From Archangium lansingense (GTDB lineage Bacteria; Myxococcota; Myxococcia; Myxococcales; Myxococcaceae), in NCBI RefSeq assembly GCF_026626635.1, contig NZ_JAPNKA010000001.1, forward strand, positions 12,074,501 to 12,138,500: a stretch of DNA of 64,000 nt, written 5' to 3'. Shown piece by piece: positions 40,367 through 49,725 of the stretch. Each line of letters starts with the position of its first letter. Position 1 is the stretch's first letter. Position numbers and translations under genes: made by a program. The notes beneath the pieces were generated by a model. It saw nothing but the letters and a program-made list of their open reading frames with translations. It searched no databases and was not told where the DNA came from.

Positions 40367-43300
40367 TCAGTTCATCCCCCTCGCCGTGAACACCCCTCGG
40401 CCCTCGGGCCACATGCCGCGGAAATCACCCATCGTGTCCTCCGGCGCCTGCTGCTGGAGAGGCTCGGGAATGGGGAACTCCTTGTCGCAGGCCAGCGCCT
40501 CATCCGCCTTGTCCAGGGGCACGGCGCGGACCTTGTACGTCTTGCCGTCCTTGAGCGCCTCGGCGATGTCGCTCACATCCACCTTGGCGCGGAAGACTCC
40601 CCTCGAGTCCGTCACGCCGCCCCCGCCCTTGCGCCGCAACTCGTAGGAGATGCAGTCCTTCGGAAGGGCCAGCAACGTCCCTGAGGGCGTGGTGATCTCG
40701 AGCTTGAATCCCCTGCTTGCGGGAACCGCGTTCGTCGATACGGAGACAGCCAGGAGGAACGGGTCTGAGAGCGACGGCTCCGCCTGGAGCTCGGCGCCAG
40801 GCTCCATGTCGTAGCCAATTTCCTCTGAGCGTTGGACGTCGATGCGCTCGATCTTCAAGGGCACGTCCTTCTTCTTCACGAAGGCCGAGATTGCGAGTTG
40901 CTTGCCCTTCAACTCCTTGTTGTTGAAATCCAACGTCCGCACGACGCGCATTGGATTGGGCAGGATGGCTGATTTCGCCTTCTTGTCGAGTGCCTCGCTC
41001 CCGAAGCTGATGCTCGGTTGGGCCGCCTTCCAGAAGCTCTCGTTCCCCCCCAGGAGCGGCACGCAGACCTGGGCGCCCTTGCTGGTGAGCCGGACCTCCG
41101 GCTGTCCGAACATGGGGCTGTGCAGCACATCCGAGATTCCCGTCGACCAGTGCTCCAGGTATCCCCCCCGGGCTTGCTTCTTCAGCTCCTCCAGCATGAC
41201 GGACTCGTACCGATTGCCGAGCGTGTCCGACGGGAGCAGCCGTCCATCCTGCGCGCTCCCTCCATTCGGGAAGAAGCACCCGAACTGCACAGCCAACAGC
41301 TCCTCATGGGTGAACTCCTTGCGGAGCTCGGTGAAGGCCTCGTTCGCATCGAACTCGACCACCAGCTCGCCGGGGTGGCGGCTCTCTCTCGGCGCCTTCA
41401 CCCGGATGCGGACCTCGCCCTTCCCCGCTTCCTCGGCATCGTCGATCCAGCCGTCATCCTTCGCCCTGGCCACGACCTCACGCAGCTTCTCCGGGTTGGC
41501 GGCCCGAAGCTGGATGGAGAGCCCATCCTCGGAGAGGCCGAGCAGTGACACGGCCTGACGTGCCGCATACCCACTCCGGATGCGCTCCACCGCCTCGACC
41601 AGGTCCCAGGAGATCAGCGGCTCGGCACCAGCGGCGAGCTTCTGACCCTTGGCCGCATCGAGGAACTCCTTATACGTGAAGTGCTGCGTGACGTAGGAGC
41701 TGACGTTCTTGATGTTGCCCTTCTTGATGAAGCCATCGATGACCGCGAAGCCGGCCTCCTCCTTGAGGGCCTTGTCCTCCCGCGCGACGACGGGAATCGC
41801 CACCCCGACGGTCTCGAAGGCAGCGGCATCCGTTGGAAGCGCGTCGGACACCTTGCCCTTCCACTTGCGGATGAGGATCCAGCCGCGGAGTAGCCTCGGG
41901 CAATTGGCCCGGAACGCGATCCGCCAGGAGAAGGTTCCATCCTTCCCGCTGATCAGCGCCGCATCAGGCACGATGGGTTGAGAGCCGTTCTCCGATGCTC
42001 TGGAGGTATTCAGCAGGGCTGGCTCGAGCCCCTGGATCTTCAGCCCGCCGATCCCCTTCGCATCGCGCTCATCGAGGCTCCACTCGCCCCAGCCGGGCAC
42101 TTCCACAGGCTGGGCAAACACCCCTTCGTTGAACGTCCCCGAGGCGATCTCGAGCCGCCAGTCCGGGGGGTTCGAGGACAGGACGTGCAGGTCCACCTTC
42201 TCCTTGCCATGGCCCCGCTGCACCGCGCCGACGTGGAGGAGCTCACCCACTCGACGGGGCTCATACTGCTCGCGCGCCGGCAACCAACCCACCGCGGCGA
42301 TCTTCTTCAGCTCCTCCGAATGCCAGAGCGGCACGTCGGCGAACTGGACGAAGTTGTGCCGGGTCAGCAGCATCAGGAGCCAGGCGAAGGTGACGGGGTG
42401 TGGGTTGTCGAGCAGGGTGCTCTTGGGCAGCTGCTCGCCGTCCGGGTTGTCCGCGAACAAGGGCTTCTCCTCGCCCTTGGGGCCCAGCACCGGCTTCTCC
42501 TTGTTCGCCCACCAGCCGATGGCATCCGCGTACTTCTGGATGATCTCCTTCGCCCCCTGCTCGTCCGTGGAGTCCAGGACGTCCGAGCCGAGCACCATCT
42601 CCGGGCGGGTCTTCAGGTGCTCCATCACCTGCTTCACGATGCTCTCGGGGCTCCAATCATTGAGGTGCCGCAGGACGACGTTGCGCCAACGAACGGAGGT
42701 CAAGGCCTTGAAGTGCTCGACATCCCGCTTCAGGCTCTCGTCCTTGCTCGGAGCGCCCCCGGTCTGCAGGAAGAGGCTCCCCTGTGTCACGGGCTGCACG
42801 AAGATCTTCCGCGCCTGGGCGGGCACGTAGATGCGGACCTGGGTCTTCTTCCCGTCGTACTCGACCTCCTGCGGGGGGCAGGAGGAAGGCTCGAAGGTGA
42901 ACCTGAGCTTGTAGGACCCCGAGGGCAGGCAGTTCTTGAAGTTCTCGAGGACGACGTCGACGGGGTAGCTGAGAACCTTCTCTTCCGCGGGCTTGTCCTC
43001 GGACTTGGGCGCATAGAACGGAAGCGCCCGGGATGAACCCAGGAGCCGTTGGAGCAGGCCCTGATTGTAGGTGTCCTGGAAGGCGGCGAGCAGCCGCTTC
43101 TCATCGTCCCCCAGTTGCTCCAGCACGGGCGCGAGCTTCAGCAGGGACTCGAGCTCGCCCTTGCTGTCGGAGCCGGACTGGGCGGCGGGGGGATCGAAAT
43201 AGTTGTTCTGCTCCTTCTCCTCGAAGACCTCGAAGAAGGGCTTGCCGCCGCTCGACAGCCCGAGCTTCTCCTCCGCGAACCGGAGGAGCTGTTCGAGCTG

Positions 43301-45253
43301 GCCCGGCTCACTGGGCGCGAGAACCTCCCAGTGCAGGAAGCCATCACCCACCGCCTCGCTCTTGTCGTCGAGATAGCCGAGCAGCTCGCCAGCCCGGACC
43401 TTGAGGTAGGGATGGCACAGGGTGACGATCTCCCCTCCGACGAGGGCCTCGTGAAGCTCGGCCAGGTCGCTCTCCGGCTTCTTGAAGACCGCACGGATGT
43501 AGTCCCCCTCCTCGCCGAGCTGGAACGACTGGGGCTTGGAGAGGTCCGACCCGATCGTGGAGAAGGTGCCGCCCTTCTTCGTGACGAGGTCAGCCTCTTC
43601 CTTCGTGCCGGTGCTGGCCTGGGCGTCAGCGCCCTCCAGAGGGCCCTGGATCCACCGGACCTGCTGGAAGGCCTCGTGCCGTGGATCGAGCACGGACAGG
43701 GAGCCATCGCGACGCGCGAGGGTCTTGAGCCAGCCCACATCCTGGTACGTCCCCGCCTTCTTCCAGTCCGGGGGAACCAGATGCATGTAGAGGCTGTAGA
43801 AGGTGAAGCGCTTCGGCGACTGCTCCTGTGCCTGCTCCTGCTCCTTCTTCGGAACGAGCTCTTCGACATCGTGGCGAACCAGGATGAAGGCGTTGTGATT
43901 CCCCGCGAACTCCTTGGACAGCTGGTTCGCTTCGAGCCCCTTCTTCGCGGCCTGACCGGACTCGTTCGTCTTCGCGGTGGCATCCCCCGTGGCCGGTTCC
44001 TGCTTGGATTCAGGAAGGGCGTTCGCCAACCGGACGGCGACGATGTAGCCCGGCGCGAGGCAGCGCACCTCCCGAGGGTTCGCCTGCGACGGAGCCGTCT
44101 GCGAGAAGCTGGCGAGCTCCAGGTGGACGCCCGAGTGGAGATTGCGCTGGCTGCCCAGGGGGAAGAGACCCTTGGCGGCCTCCTCCGTCATCGCGTAGCC
44201 GTTGACGGGGCGGTAGCGCTCCTTCCGGCCATCCATGGGATAGCTGACGGAGTGCGACACATTGGTGAAGACGCACTCGGGAGGAGCGGGCGTCTGGCGG
44301 TGTGAATAGATGAAAGCCCCGCCTTTGTTGGGCCCGTTGTAATCCATGTACAGGTCGTCGCGGACGCTGCTGAGGGTGTTCTCCTCGAAGAGCTTCCGGG
44401 CCCGGATCAACACCAACGAGGCCGTGGCCGCGTCCCAGGTTCCGGTAATCACACGAATCATGTTGTGCTTTCCGCTGAGCTGGGAGAGCGCATCCAGATC
44501 GTGCTTCGTCTTCGGCGACGGCACGCAATACATGCCCGCATTGATCTTCTTCTCATGGGTGGCGGGATCGGCCACCGCGAGCCAGAGGTGCCGGCCCGTG
44601 TCATCCTTCAGGTAGGCATAGCCGGTGATGAGGATGAGGTGGATCGGCGCGTCCTTCCGCATGGAGAACCCGGAGTAGAAGATGACCGGGTTGTTGGAGG
44701 AGACGGCCTCGAGGATGGTCGCGAGTCTCGACTCGATGAGGGAGGGGGTGTTCGCGATCCGGGCCGCCTGCTCCTTGCGATTGGGCAGGTCATAGGGCAG
44801 CACCACGCCGAAGGAGAAGCCCAACAGGTGGGATGCGCTGAACTCCATCTTCTGGAATTGGAGTTCGGTCGGCGCCAAGACTTGCGAGACATCGCCCTTC
44901 TTGTAGCCAGGATCCGAGACCCAATACCCATCGAGGTTGATGCCGTAAGGGCCCTCGGTGGGCTTCTTGTGGAAGGCCCTCTGACCGCCCGGGAAGCGGA
45001 GATCCACGAACCGGCCCTGCTGTCCCCCGTCCCAATGCGTGATGAATTTCGACTCGAAATCACCGCCCTGCACGAGCTGGTAGTAGTTGAACGCCATGGC
45101 GCATGACGTTCGCCCGCACCAGTCCGGTGGACCTCCCGGGTAGTGCTGCCCGAGGAGCGGAACCTTGAGGATGTGATATTCATCCAGCGAGGCAAGCAGC
45201 TTTTCCGGCAGCTCGTACTTCCAGTCTGGCCAATACCTGCTGATCTTGCTCAT
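40367..45253 (-). CDS. Giant modular protein: C39-like cysteine protease, M23-like and M15-like segments
   Basis: A 1628-residue protein. Residues 30-240 resemble a C39-type papain-fold peptidase: Cys46 in GPPDWCGRTSCAMAFNYY, His205 in PIHLILITGY and Asp229 in WLAVADPA form a plausible triad. Residues ~350-650 follow the M23 plan (LHSGVHLE at 373, FYSLYMHL at 487, VRAGELLGYL, FLHWEVLAP at 641), but the metal-binding Asp and one His are replaced, so this part may only bind peptidoglycan. Residues ~1185-1290 resemble an M15A-type domain (HFTYKEFLDAAKG, LVEAVERIRSGYAARQAVS), also lacking clear metal ligands. About 1380-1470 hold the YWKAA-type module shared with the 829-residue protein. No signal peptide is present. 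Confidence 0.7.
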   Translation of the reverse strand: MSKISRYWPDWKYELPEKLLASLDEYHILKVPLLGQHYPGGPPDWCGRTSCAMAFNYYQLVQGGDFESKFITHWDGGQQGRFVDLRFPGGQRAFHKKPTEGPYGINLDGYWVSDPGYKKGDVSQVLAPTELQFQKMEFSASHLLGFSFGVVLPYDLPNRKEQAARIANTPSLIESRLATILEAVSSNNPVIFYSGFSMRKDAPIHLILITGYAYLKDDTGRHLWLAVADPATHEKKINAGMYCVPSPKTKHDLDALSQLSGKHNMIRVITGTWDAATASLVLIRARKLFEENTLSSVRDDLYMDYNGPNKGGAFIYSHRQTPAPPECVFTNVSHSVSYPMDGRKERYRPVNGYAMTEEAAKGLFPLGSQRNLHSGVHLELASFSQTAPSQANPREVRCLAPGYIVAVRLANALPESKQEPATGDATAKTNESGQAAKKGLEANQLSKEFAGNHNAFILVRHDVEELVPKKEQEQAQEQSPKRFTFYSLYMHLVPPDWKKAGTYQDVGWLKTLARRDGSLSVLDPRHEAFQQVRWIQGPLEGADAQASTGTKEEADLVTKKGGTFSTIGSDLSKPQSFQLGEEGDYIRAVFKKPESDLAELHEALVGGEIVTLCHPYLKVRAGELLGYLDDKSEAVGDGFLHWEVLAPSEPGQLEQLLRFAEEKLGLSSGGKPFFEVFEEKEQNNYFDPPAAQSGSDSKGELESLLKLAPVLEQLGDDEKRLLAAFQDTYNQGLLQRLLGSSRALPFYAPKSEDKPAEEKVLSYPVDVVLENFKNCLPSGSYKLRFTFEPSSCPPQEVEYDGKKTQVRIYVPAQARKIFVQPVTQGSLFLQTGGAPSKDESLKRDVEHFKALTSVRWRNVVLRHLNDWSPESIVKQVMEHLKTRPEMVLGSDVLDSTDEQGAKEIIQKYADAIGWWANKEKPVLGPKGEEKPLFADNPDGEQLPKSTLLDNPHPVTFAWLLMLLTRHNFVQFADVPLWHSEELKKIAAVGWLPAREQYEPRRVGELLHVGAVQRGHGKEKVDLHVLSSNPPDWRLEIASGTFNEGVFAQPVEVPGWGEWSLDERDAKGIGGLKIQGLEPALLNTSRASENGSQPIVPDAALISGKDGTFSWRIAFRANCPRLLRGWILIRKWKGKVSDALPTDAAAFETVGVAIPVVAREDKALKEEAGFAVIDGFIKKGNIKNVSSYVTQHFTYKEFLDAAKGQKLAAGAEPLISWDLVEAVERIRSGYAARQAVSLLGLSEDGLSIQLRAANPEKLREVVARAKDDGWIDDAEEAGKGEVRIRVKAPRESRHPGELVVEFDANEAFTELRKEFTHEELLAVQFGCFFPNGGSAQDGRLLPSDTLGNRYESVMLEELKKQARGGYLEHWSTGISDVLHSPMFGQPEVRLTSKGAQVCVPLLGGNESFWKAAQPSISFGSEALDKKAKSAILPNPMRVVRTLDFNNKELKGKQLAISAFVKKKDVPLKIERIDVQRSEEIGYDMEPGAELQAEPSLSDPFLLAVSVSTNAVPASRGFKLEITTPSGTLLALPKDCISYELRRKGGGGVTDSRGVFRAKVDVSDIAEALKDGKTYKVRAVPLDKADEALACDKEFPIPEPLQQQAPEDTMGDFRGMWPEGRGVFTARGMN

Positions 45254-45277
45254 GACCCCCCCTCAAAAGACTTCGGT

Positions 45278-46417
45278 CTACGGACCGCCTTGAATGCAAG
45301 CGTGATGCACCTCGGGATACCTATTGAGCTTGAAGGAATACGCCTTGTCCCCCAGGTATCCGATGTCGCCACGCCCTTCGGGCAGCTTGAACACCTCGCG
45401 CGTCGTACCAACAGCGTCCTCTTCGAGCGTCAACTCGAGTTCGCTTCCACGCTTCGACACGGCGGAGATCCAGCGTGATTTGATCCCCGCGTCCATGCCC
45501 ACGTTCTCGATGATCAACAGCCAACGGCCGTGAATGTCGGGAACGAACTTCAACAAATACGGCCTCTTCAGGCAGTCATCCCACTGCGCCTTCCAGAGAC
45601 CTGATGTGCTGCGCTCCAGAACAGCCCACTCCCTGGGTAGCTCGTCCAAGAAGGCGTAGGAGGCCTCGTCCAGAACGAATTGACCGAGAGCCAGGTCCCA
45701 TCGGTCGGAACGGCCCATCTCGATCCCGAAGAAGAGCGCTTTCTCCATCACCGGGGTCGTGGAGAAGCCGGCCTGATCGAGTACCTCCCCCTTCAACACC
45801 TGGGTCTTCTTGTCGAGCTGGTATTTGCCGCGATAGACGACCACGCGCTCGGCATTTCCGAAGGCCACTACGAACAGGTTCCCCTTGATGTCCGCCCGGC
45901 TCTTCACATCCTTCACTCCGGCTCCGGCGGCAACCGCGATGCACGAGCTGTCACTCTGATTGAAGCACGTATATTGGAACGTCCTGCGCACCGCCGGCTT
46001 CTTGATGCCAGCGGCCAGCTCGAGGTTCCGCTCGAAGAAGAGGTTCCCCAGCAGCTTCTGCAGCTCGGTGTCCTCGGGGGAGAGGGTCGCGGCGCGCAAC
46101 GCGCTCTCCTCGCGCTGCTTGAGCGGGAGCTTCGTGTCCCGCGCCTCGGCCGCGAGCTTCTCGGCTGAGGGCTTCTCCGGCCCCAGCATGGACGCGGACG
46201 CGTAGCCGCCCTTCTCGCCGCAGAGGACCTTCAGCCACTGTCCCTCGAGCTTCTCGGTGACCCGGCACTCCGTGCCGATCTGGAGCTTCTCCAGAATCTC
46301 TGCCTCCGTGGAGGGCTCCTTACGGAGGTTGATGGAGGAGCCGAGGACGTAGACCCGTTGCTCCCCGGTGTCGGCAGCAGCCGTGGCGAGCAGGAGGGAG
46401 ATCAGAAGCGTTTGCAT
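45278..46417 (-). CDS. Exported protein with bacterial SH3 domain
   Basis: A 379-residue protein with signal peptide MQTLLISLLLATAAA and an SH3b domain at about 20-80 (VYVLGSSINLRKEPSTEAEILEKLQIGTECRV...WLKVLCGEKGGYASASMLG), which usually binds peptidoglycan peptides. The middle ~50 residues form a helical linker, and the C-terminal ~230 residues are a beta-rich domain of unknown family with two Cys-containing loops (YTCFNQSDSSCIAV). It begins the operon with the giant protease-like and lysozyme-like genes (24-bp gap), so it may anchor, chaperone or neutralise them. Confidence 0.75.
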   Translation of the reverse strand: MQTLLISLLLATAAADTGEQRVYVLGSSINLRKEPSTEAEILEKLQIGTECRVTEKLEGQWLKVLCGEKGGYASASMLGPEKPSAEKLAAEARDTKLPLKQREESALRAATLSPEDTELQKLLGNLFFERNLELAAGIKKPAVRRTFQYTCFNQSDSSCIAVAAGAGVKDVKSRADIKGNLFVVAFGNAERVVVYRGKYQLDKKTQVLKGEVLDQAGFSTTPVMEKALFFGIEMGRSDRWDLALGQFVLDEASYAFLDELPREWAVLERSTSGLWKAQWDDCLKRPYLLKFVPDIHGRWLLIIENVGMDAGIKSRWISAVSKRGSELELTLEEDAVGTTREVFKLPEGRGDIGYLGDKAYSFKLNRYPEVHHACIQGGP

Positions 46418-46710
46418 CTTCGATGGTCCTGAATGACAGCCGAATGAGAACCGACGATGGCACGGGCTATCGGAAGTTGTCCACGAAGCCGCCCCCCTAC
46501 TGCCACCCGCAAGTGCCCGGACTCATTGGGTTTTCAGAGGAGGTGGAACTTGACTGTATCGATGCCGGCTTCAAGCGCCTGGACGGCCGAGGAGTCGCCA
46601 GATTCATGGGCACATGACCGCGGCCAGAGGTGTGCGCCCGGAGGTCCGCACCCGCGGCCGGGCAGGTTTCGGCACATGGTAGGCTCCCATCTACTTCGAG
46701 GGAGCACGGA

Positions 46711-48618
46711 TTGAAGAAGACGCAGGCGGGTCTGGTCGTGCTGGCGGTGGTAGTGCTGCTGGGCGTGGGATACGGAATCCACCGAGCAAGCTCCGGGGCA
46801 GCGCCGGAGCCCCAGGCGGCCCCGGTGAAGACCCAGAGCCCGGAAACCGCACCTCCTATTCCCGCTCCCCAGGAAGCCGCGCGTCCCCCATCCCCTCGCG
46901 TGCTCTACGTGGCATCCCCCTGGGCCAGGCTCTATTCCGAGCCGAGGCCCGATTCCTACAAGTGGGCGGACCAGACCCGCCTCGGAACACGAGTCCAGGT
47001 GGATGCGGCCAAGAGCCAGAATGGCTTCATCTTTGTTTCAAGCTCCAACTCGGACAGCACCGTGCAGCAGATGGATGGCTACCTGCGCGAGAGCGATCTG
47101 CGCGCCGAGCCATTCACTTTCGACGAGGCCTGGAACGAGGCGCTGAATGCGCTCGGCACGCTGAAGGTCGAGAGCGCATCTCGGTACCTGGAGCTGGCCT
47201 CCAGACTCGACCCCTCTCGTATCGAACCCCTGGAGATTCAGGCGGTCATCCGGAGGGAGCGCCTCCACTCCGCCATCGACCTCGAGACGATGGCGGAGAA
47301 GCTCGCGCCAGGACAGGGGCCGAAGAATGCGGATGAACTGACGGTGGGCGATATCTGGTACCTGTACCCGGAGTACATCTCGGATGGGGTGATCGACGGA
47401 CTGCGAGAAACCCCTGATCCGAAGGCGCCGAGCGGACCGCCGTTGGAGAAGGGTGAGCCGCTGCGGATCCTCGAGCTCGGGCAGGACTGGCTCCGGGTCG
47501 CGCGGGTGGACGACGGGAACCTGCGCGAGCTCGGCACCTCTTCACCTGGCGCGCCAGACGACGCTGGCGTCTCCACGGACTCGAGCGGACAGGAACCCCC
47601 TCCGGAGCCCACCCTGGCCGACCTGGGCAAACCCCGTGTGCTCACCGGGTACCTGCGGTCGGGCATGCTCAAGCCCTGGCCAGAGGAACGGGAGCGATTG
47701 GAGCGCCACCTGAAATTGCACATGCAGGCGGAGGACTCGCGTCAGGCGGTCCGGCTCATGATGGGTGTGGCGCAGGCTGAGCCGGAGAGGTCCCTCGAGC
47801 GAGCCCGAGCGGAGGAGGCGCTGCTGGCCTTCGCGCTGAAGGCTCAGCAGTACAAGGTGGCGGCCCATGCGGCGATGCGGCTCAGGCGGCTCGACGACAT
47901 GGCCGTGGAACTCACCTACCTCTTCGGCTGCCGCGGGGACCGGACCCAGGCCGAGATGCTGAAGGTCTCCGAGATCGACCAGGCGAAGCCGAAGCAGGGT
48001 CCTCAGAACGCCTGCCTCATCTACGACCGCACCCCGGAGGACTGCGCCTTCTGCGCTGGCGCGGAAGACTACGAAGGTGAGACCCCGGACTTCCGTGCTG
48101 AAAGGGCCAGCGAAGCGAAGCGGCGGCGCCAGGAGGAGCGGCTCTGGGAGCGGCTCTCGGAGGCATTCCCGGACGGGCCCTACCTGCGCGTGCGCTACGC
48201 GGCGACACCGGCCTCGGCCCGGAACGGACTCCCGCTGTACATCCTCAGCCAGTCCTACCACATGAAATGGGTATGTCAGGACGGGCGCTACTGGGCTTCG
48301 GGGGTGTCGAGCGACAAGCGCGAGGCCGTCCAGCTCGAGTGGCCACGGAGTGGAGAGGCCCTGTCCTGGCTGAAGCCCCTTCATGAAGGCGATGCCCTCA
48401 TGACCGTTCGCTTCCTGGAGGACTCCGAGGGCGACAAGAACTACCCGTTGCCCTTCGTGCGCGAGAGCGAAATGGACGTCCTGAGCAAGGTCTACTCGAA
48501 CGACCACCAGGAGGTCTCGAAAGAGATCGAGACGCGGTACGGGATGATGCCGTACACCTTCGCCCCGAACCTCGACGGTTGCCCGGACGAGCCGGACCTC
48601 CACTCCGCGACCGAGTGA
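46711..48618 (+). CDS. Exported protein with N-terminal SH3-like segment
   Basis: A 635-residue protein. The TTG at 46711 was chosen: GAGGGAG lies 6 nt upstream and it gives a clean signal anchor (KKTQAGLVVLAVVVLLGVGYGI); the frame open further upstream is not protein-like. After a Pro-rich linker, residues ~60-130 (VLYVASPWARLYSEPRPDS...DGYLRESDL) look like an SH3b domain, and a second possible SH3-like piece lies around GEPLRILELGQDWLRVARV...TGYLRSGML. The C-terminal half has helical TPR-like stretches and a CLIYDRTPEDCAFC Cys cluster. It is divergent from the operon of the SH3b/giant/lysozyme genes and shares the theme, so it may belong to the same system. The 46418-46710 gap itself shows no recognisable element. 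Confidence 0.65.
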   Translation: MKKTQAGLVVLAVVVLLGVGYGIHRASSGAAPEPQAAPVKTQSPETAPPIPAPQEAARPPSPRVLYVASPWARLYSEPRPDSYKWADQTRLGTRVQVDAAKSQNGFIFVSSSNSDSTVQQMDGYLRESDLRAEPFTFDEAWNEALNALGTLKVESASRYLELASRLDPSRIEPLEIQAVIRRERLHSAIDLETMAEKLAPGQGPKNADELTVGDIWYLYPEYISDGVIDGLRETPDPKAPSGPPLEKGEPLRILELGQDWLRVARVDDGNLRELGTSSPGAPDDAGVSTDSSGQEPPPEPTLADLGKPRVLTGYLRSGMLKPWPEERERLERHLKLHMQAEDSRQAVRLMMGVAQAEPERSLERARAEEALLAFALKAQQYKVAAHAAMRLRRLDDMAVELTYLFGCRGDRTQAEMLKVSEIDQAKPKQGPQNACLIYDRTPEDCAFCAGAEDYEGETPDFRAERASEAKRRRQEERLWERLSEAFPDGPYLRVRYAATPASARNGLPLYILSQSYHMKWVCQDGRYWASGVSSDKREAVQLEWPRSGEALSWLKPLHEGDALMTVRFLEDSEGDKNYPLPFVRESEMDVLSKVYSNDHQEVSKEIETRYGMMPYTFAPNLDGCPDEPDLHSATE

Positions 48619-48648
48619 CGCGGTGGCGAAGCGGGGGCGGACACGGGC

Positions 48649-49725
48649 TCAGCGGGCCTGCTTCAGGAACGTCGCCAGCTTCTCGTAGGCCACCGCCAGC
48701 GCGGGAATCGGCGCGCTCTCGTTCGCTTGATGCGCCTGCGCCGTCTCCCCGGGCCCGAAGTTCACCGCGTCCACCCCGAGCTCCGAGAAGCGCGCCACGT
48801 CCGTCCACGCCTGCTTCGACGCCGCCGGCAGCCCCGTCAGCTTCATGAGCTGCTGGAACAACGGGTTGTCCGCGCACACCCGGCCGCTCGGCGCCAGGTC
48901 CGTGAACTCCACCTCCGCGACGTCCCCCACCAACTCCCGCACATCCTCCTGCGCCTGCACCACCGTCTTCCCCGGTGCGAACCGGTAGTTCAGGTTCAGC
49001 TCGAACGCCTCCGGTATCACGTTGCGCGCTCGTCCTCCCGAGGCCTTCGTGATGTTCATCACCTCGTAGAAGGCGAACTCGCCGTACATCACCTCGCGCC
49101 TCGGCAGCGCCAGCAGCTTCGCGAGCAGCGGCCCTGCCTTGTGGATGGCGTTCTCCCCCTGCCATGGCCTCGCCGAGTGTGCGCTGCGCCCCTTGAACCT
49201 CAGCGTCACGTGCAGGCTCCCCACGCACCCCACCTGCACCACCCCGTCCGTCGGCTCCATCGCGATGCCGAACCTCACCCGCTTCAACTCCGGGCGCGTG
49301 TCGAACAGCGGCCCCAGCCCGCTCTCCAGGTAAGGGCCCTCCTCCCGCTCGTAGAGCACCACCACCAGGTTCACCGGCAGCTCGGCGCGCGGCAGGTCCT
49401 CCGCCAGCGCCATCATCACCGCCAGCCCACCCTTCATGTCCGAGGAGCCCAGACCGAAGACGCGCTCGCCTTCAATCCGAGGCTCGCGGTCGTTCGGGTG
49501 CGCCGGCACCGTGTCCAGGTGCCCCACCAACGCCACCGTGGGCCTCGAGTCCTGGAGGCTCCCCAGCACCAGCGAGTGTCCCAGTCGGAAGACCTCTCGC
49601 TGCGGGAAGTGCGTGTGAGCCCAGCGCTCCACATGGTCAGCGAGGGCCCGCTCCTCCCCGATGGGGCTGGCAATGCGGCACAAGGCCAGGGTGGATTGCG
49701 CGAGACGGGTGGCGAGATCGCTCAT
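48649..49725 (-). CDS. dapE: Succinyl-diaminopimelate desuccinylase (M20 family)
   Basis: A 358-residue zinc hydrolase that frees LL-diaminopimelate in lysine and peptidoglycan precursor synthesis. Metal ligands: H69 and D71 (VGHLDTVP), D96 (GSSDMKGG, bridging), the Glu pair in YEREEGPY (128-129), and a final His in ETAQAHQANES. The block AMEPTDGVVQVGCVGSLHVTLRFKGRSAHSARPWQGENAIHKAG is like the actinobacterial-type DapE subgroup. The ATG at 49725 overlaps the methyltransferase stop by 4 bp. With dapD upstream this forms a succinylase-pathway operon. Confidence 0.92.
   Translation of the reverse strand: MSDLATRLAQSTLALCRIASPIGEERALADHVERWAHTHFPQREVFRLGHSLVLGSLQDSRPTVALVGHLDTVPAHPNDREPRIEGERVFGLGSSDMKGGLAVMMALAEDLPRAELPVNLVVVLYEREEGPYLESGLGPLFDTRPELKRVRFGIAMEPTDGVVQVGCVGSLHVTLRFKGRSAHSARPWQGENAIHKAGPLLAKLLALPRREVMYGEFAFYEVMNITKASGGRARNVIPEAFELNLNYRFAPGKTVVQAQEDVRELVGDVAEVEFTDLAPSGRVCADNPLFQQLMKLTGLPAASKQAWTDVARFSELGVDAVNFGPGETAQAHQANESAPIPALAVAYEKLATFLKQAR

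Noticed and set aside
38569..40389. 606-codon plus-strand ORF opposite the lysozyme-domain gene
   Set aside because: Low-complexity Arg/Leu/Glu/Val shadow; the minus strand has the recognisable lysozyme-like domain.
46418..46710. Possible sigma-54 site (CGGCACATGGTAGGC) near 46670
   Set aside because: The -12 part does not match TTGC, and the surrounding divergent gap gives no support.
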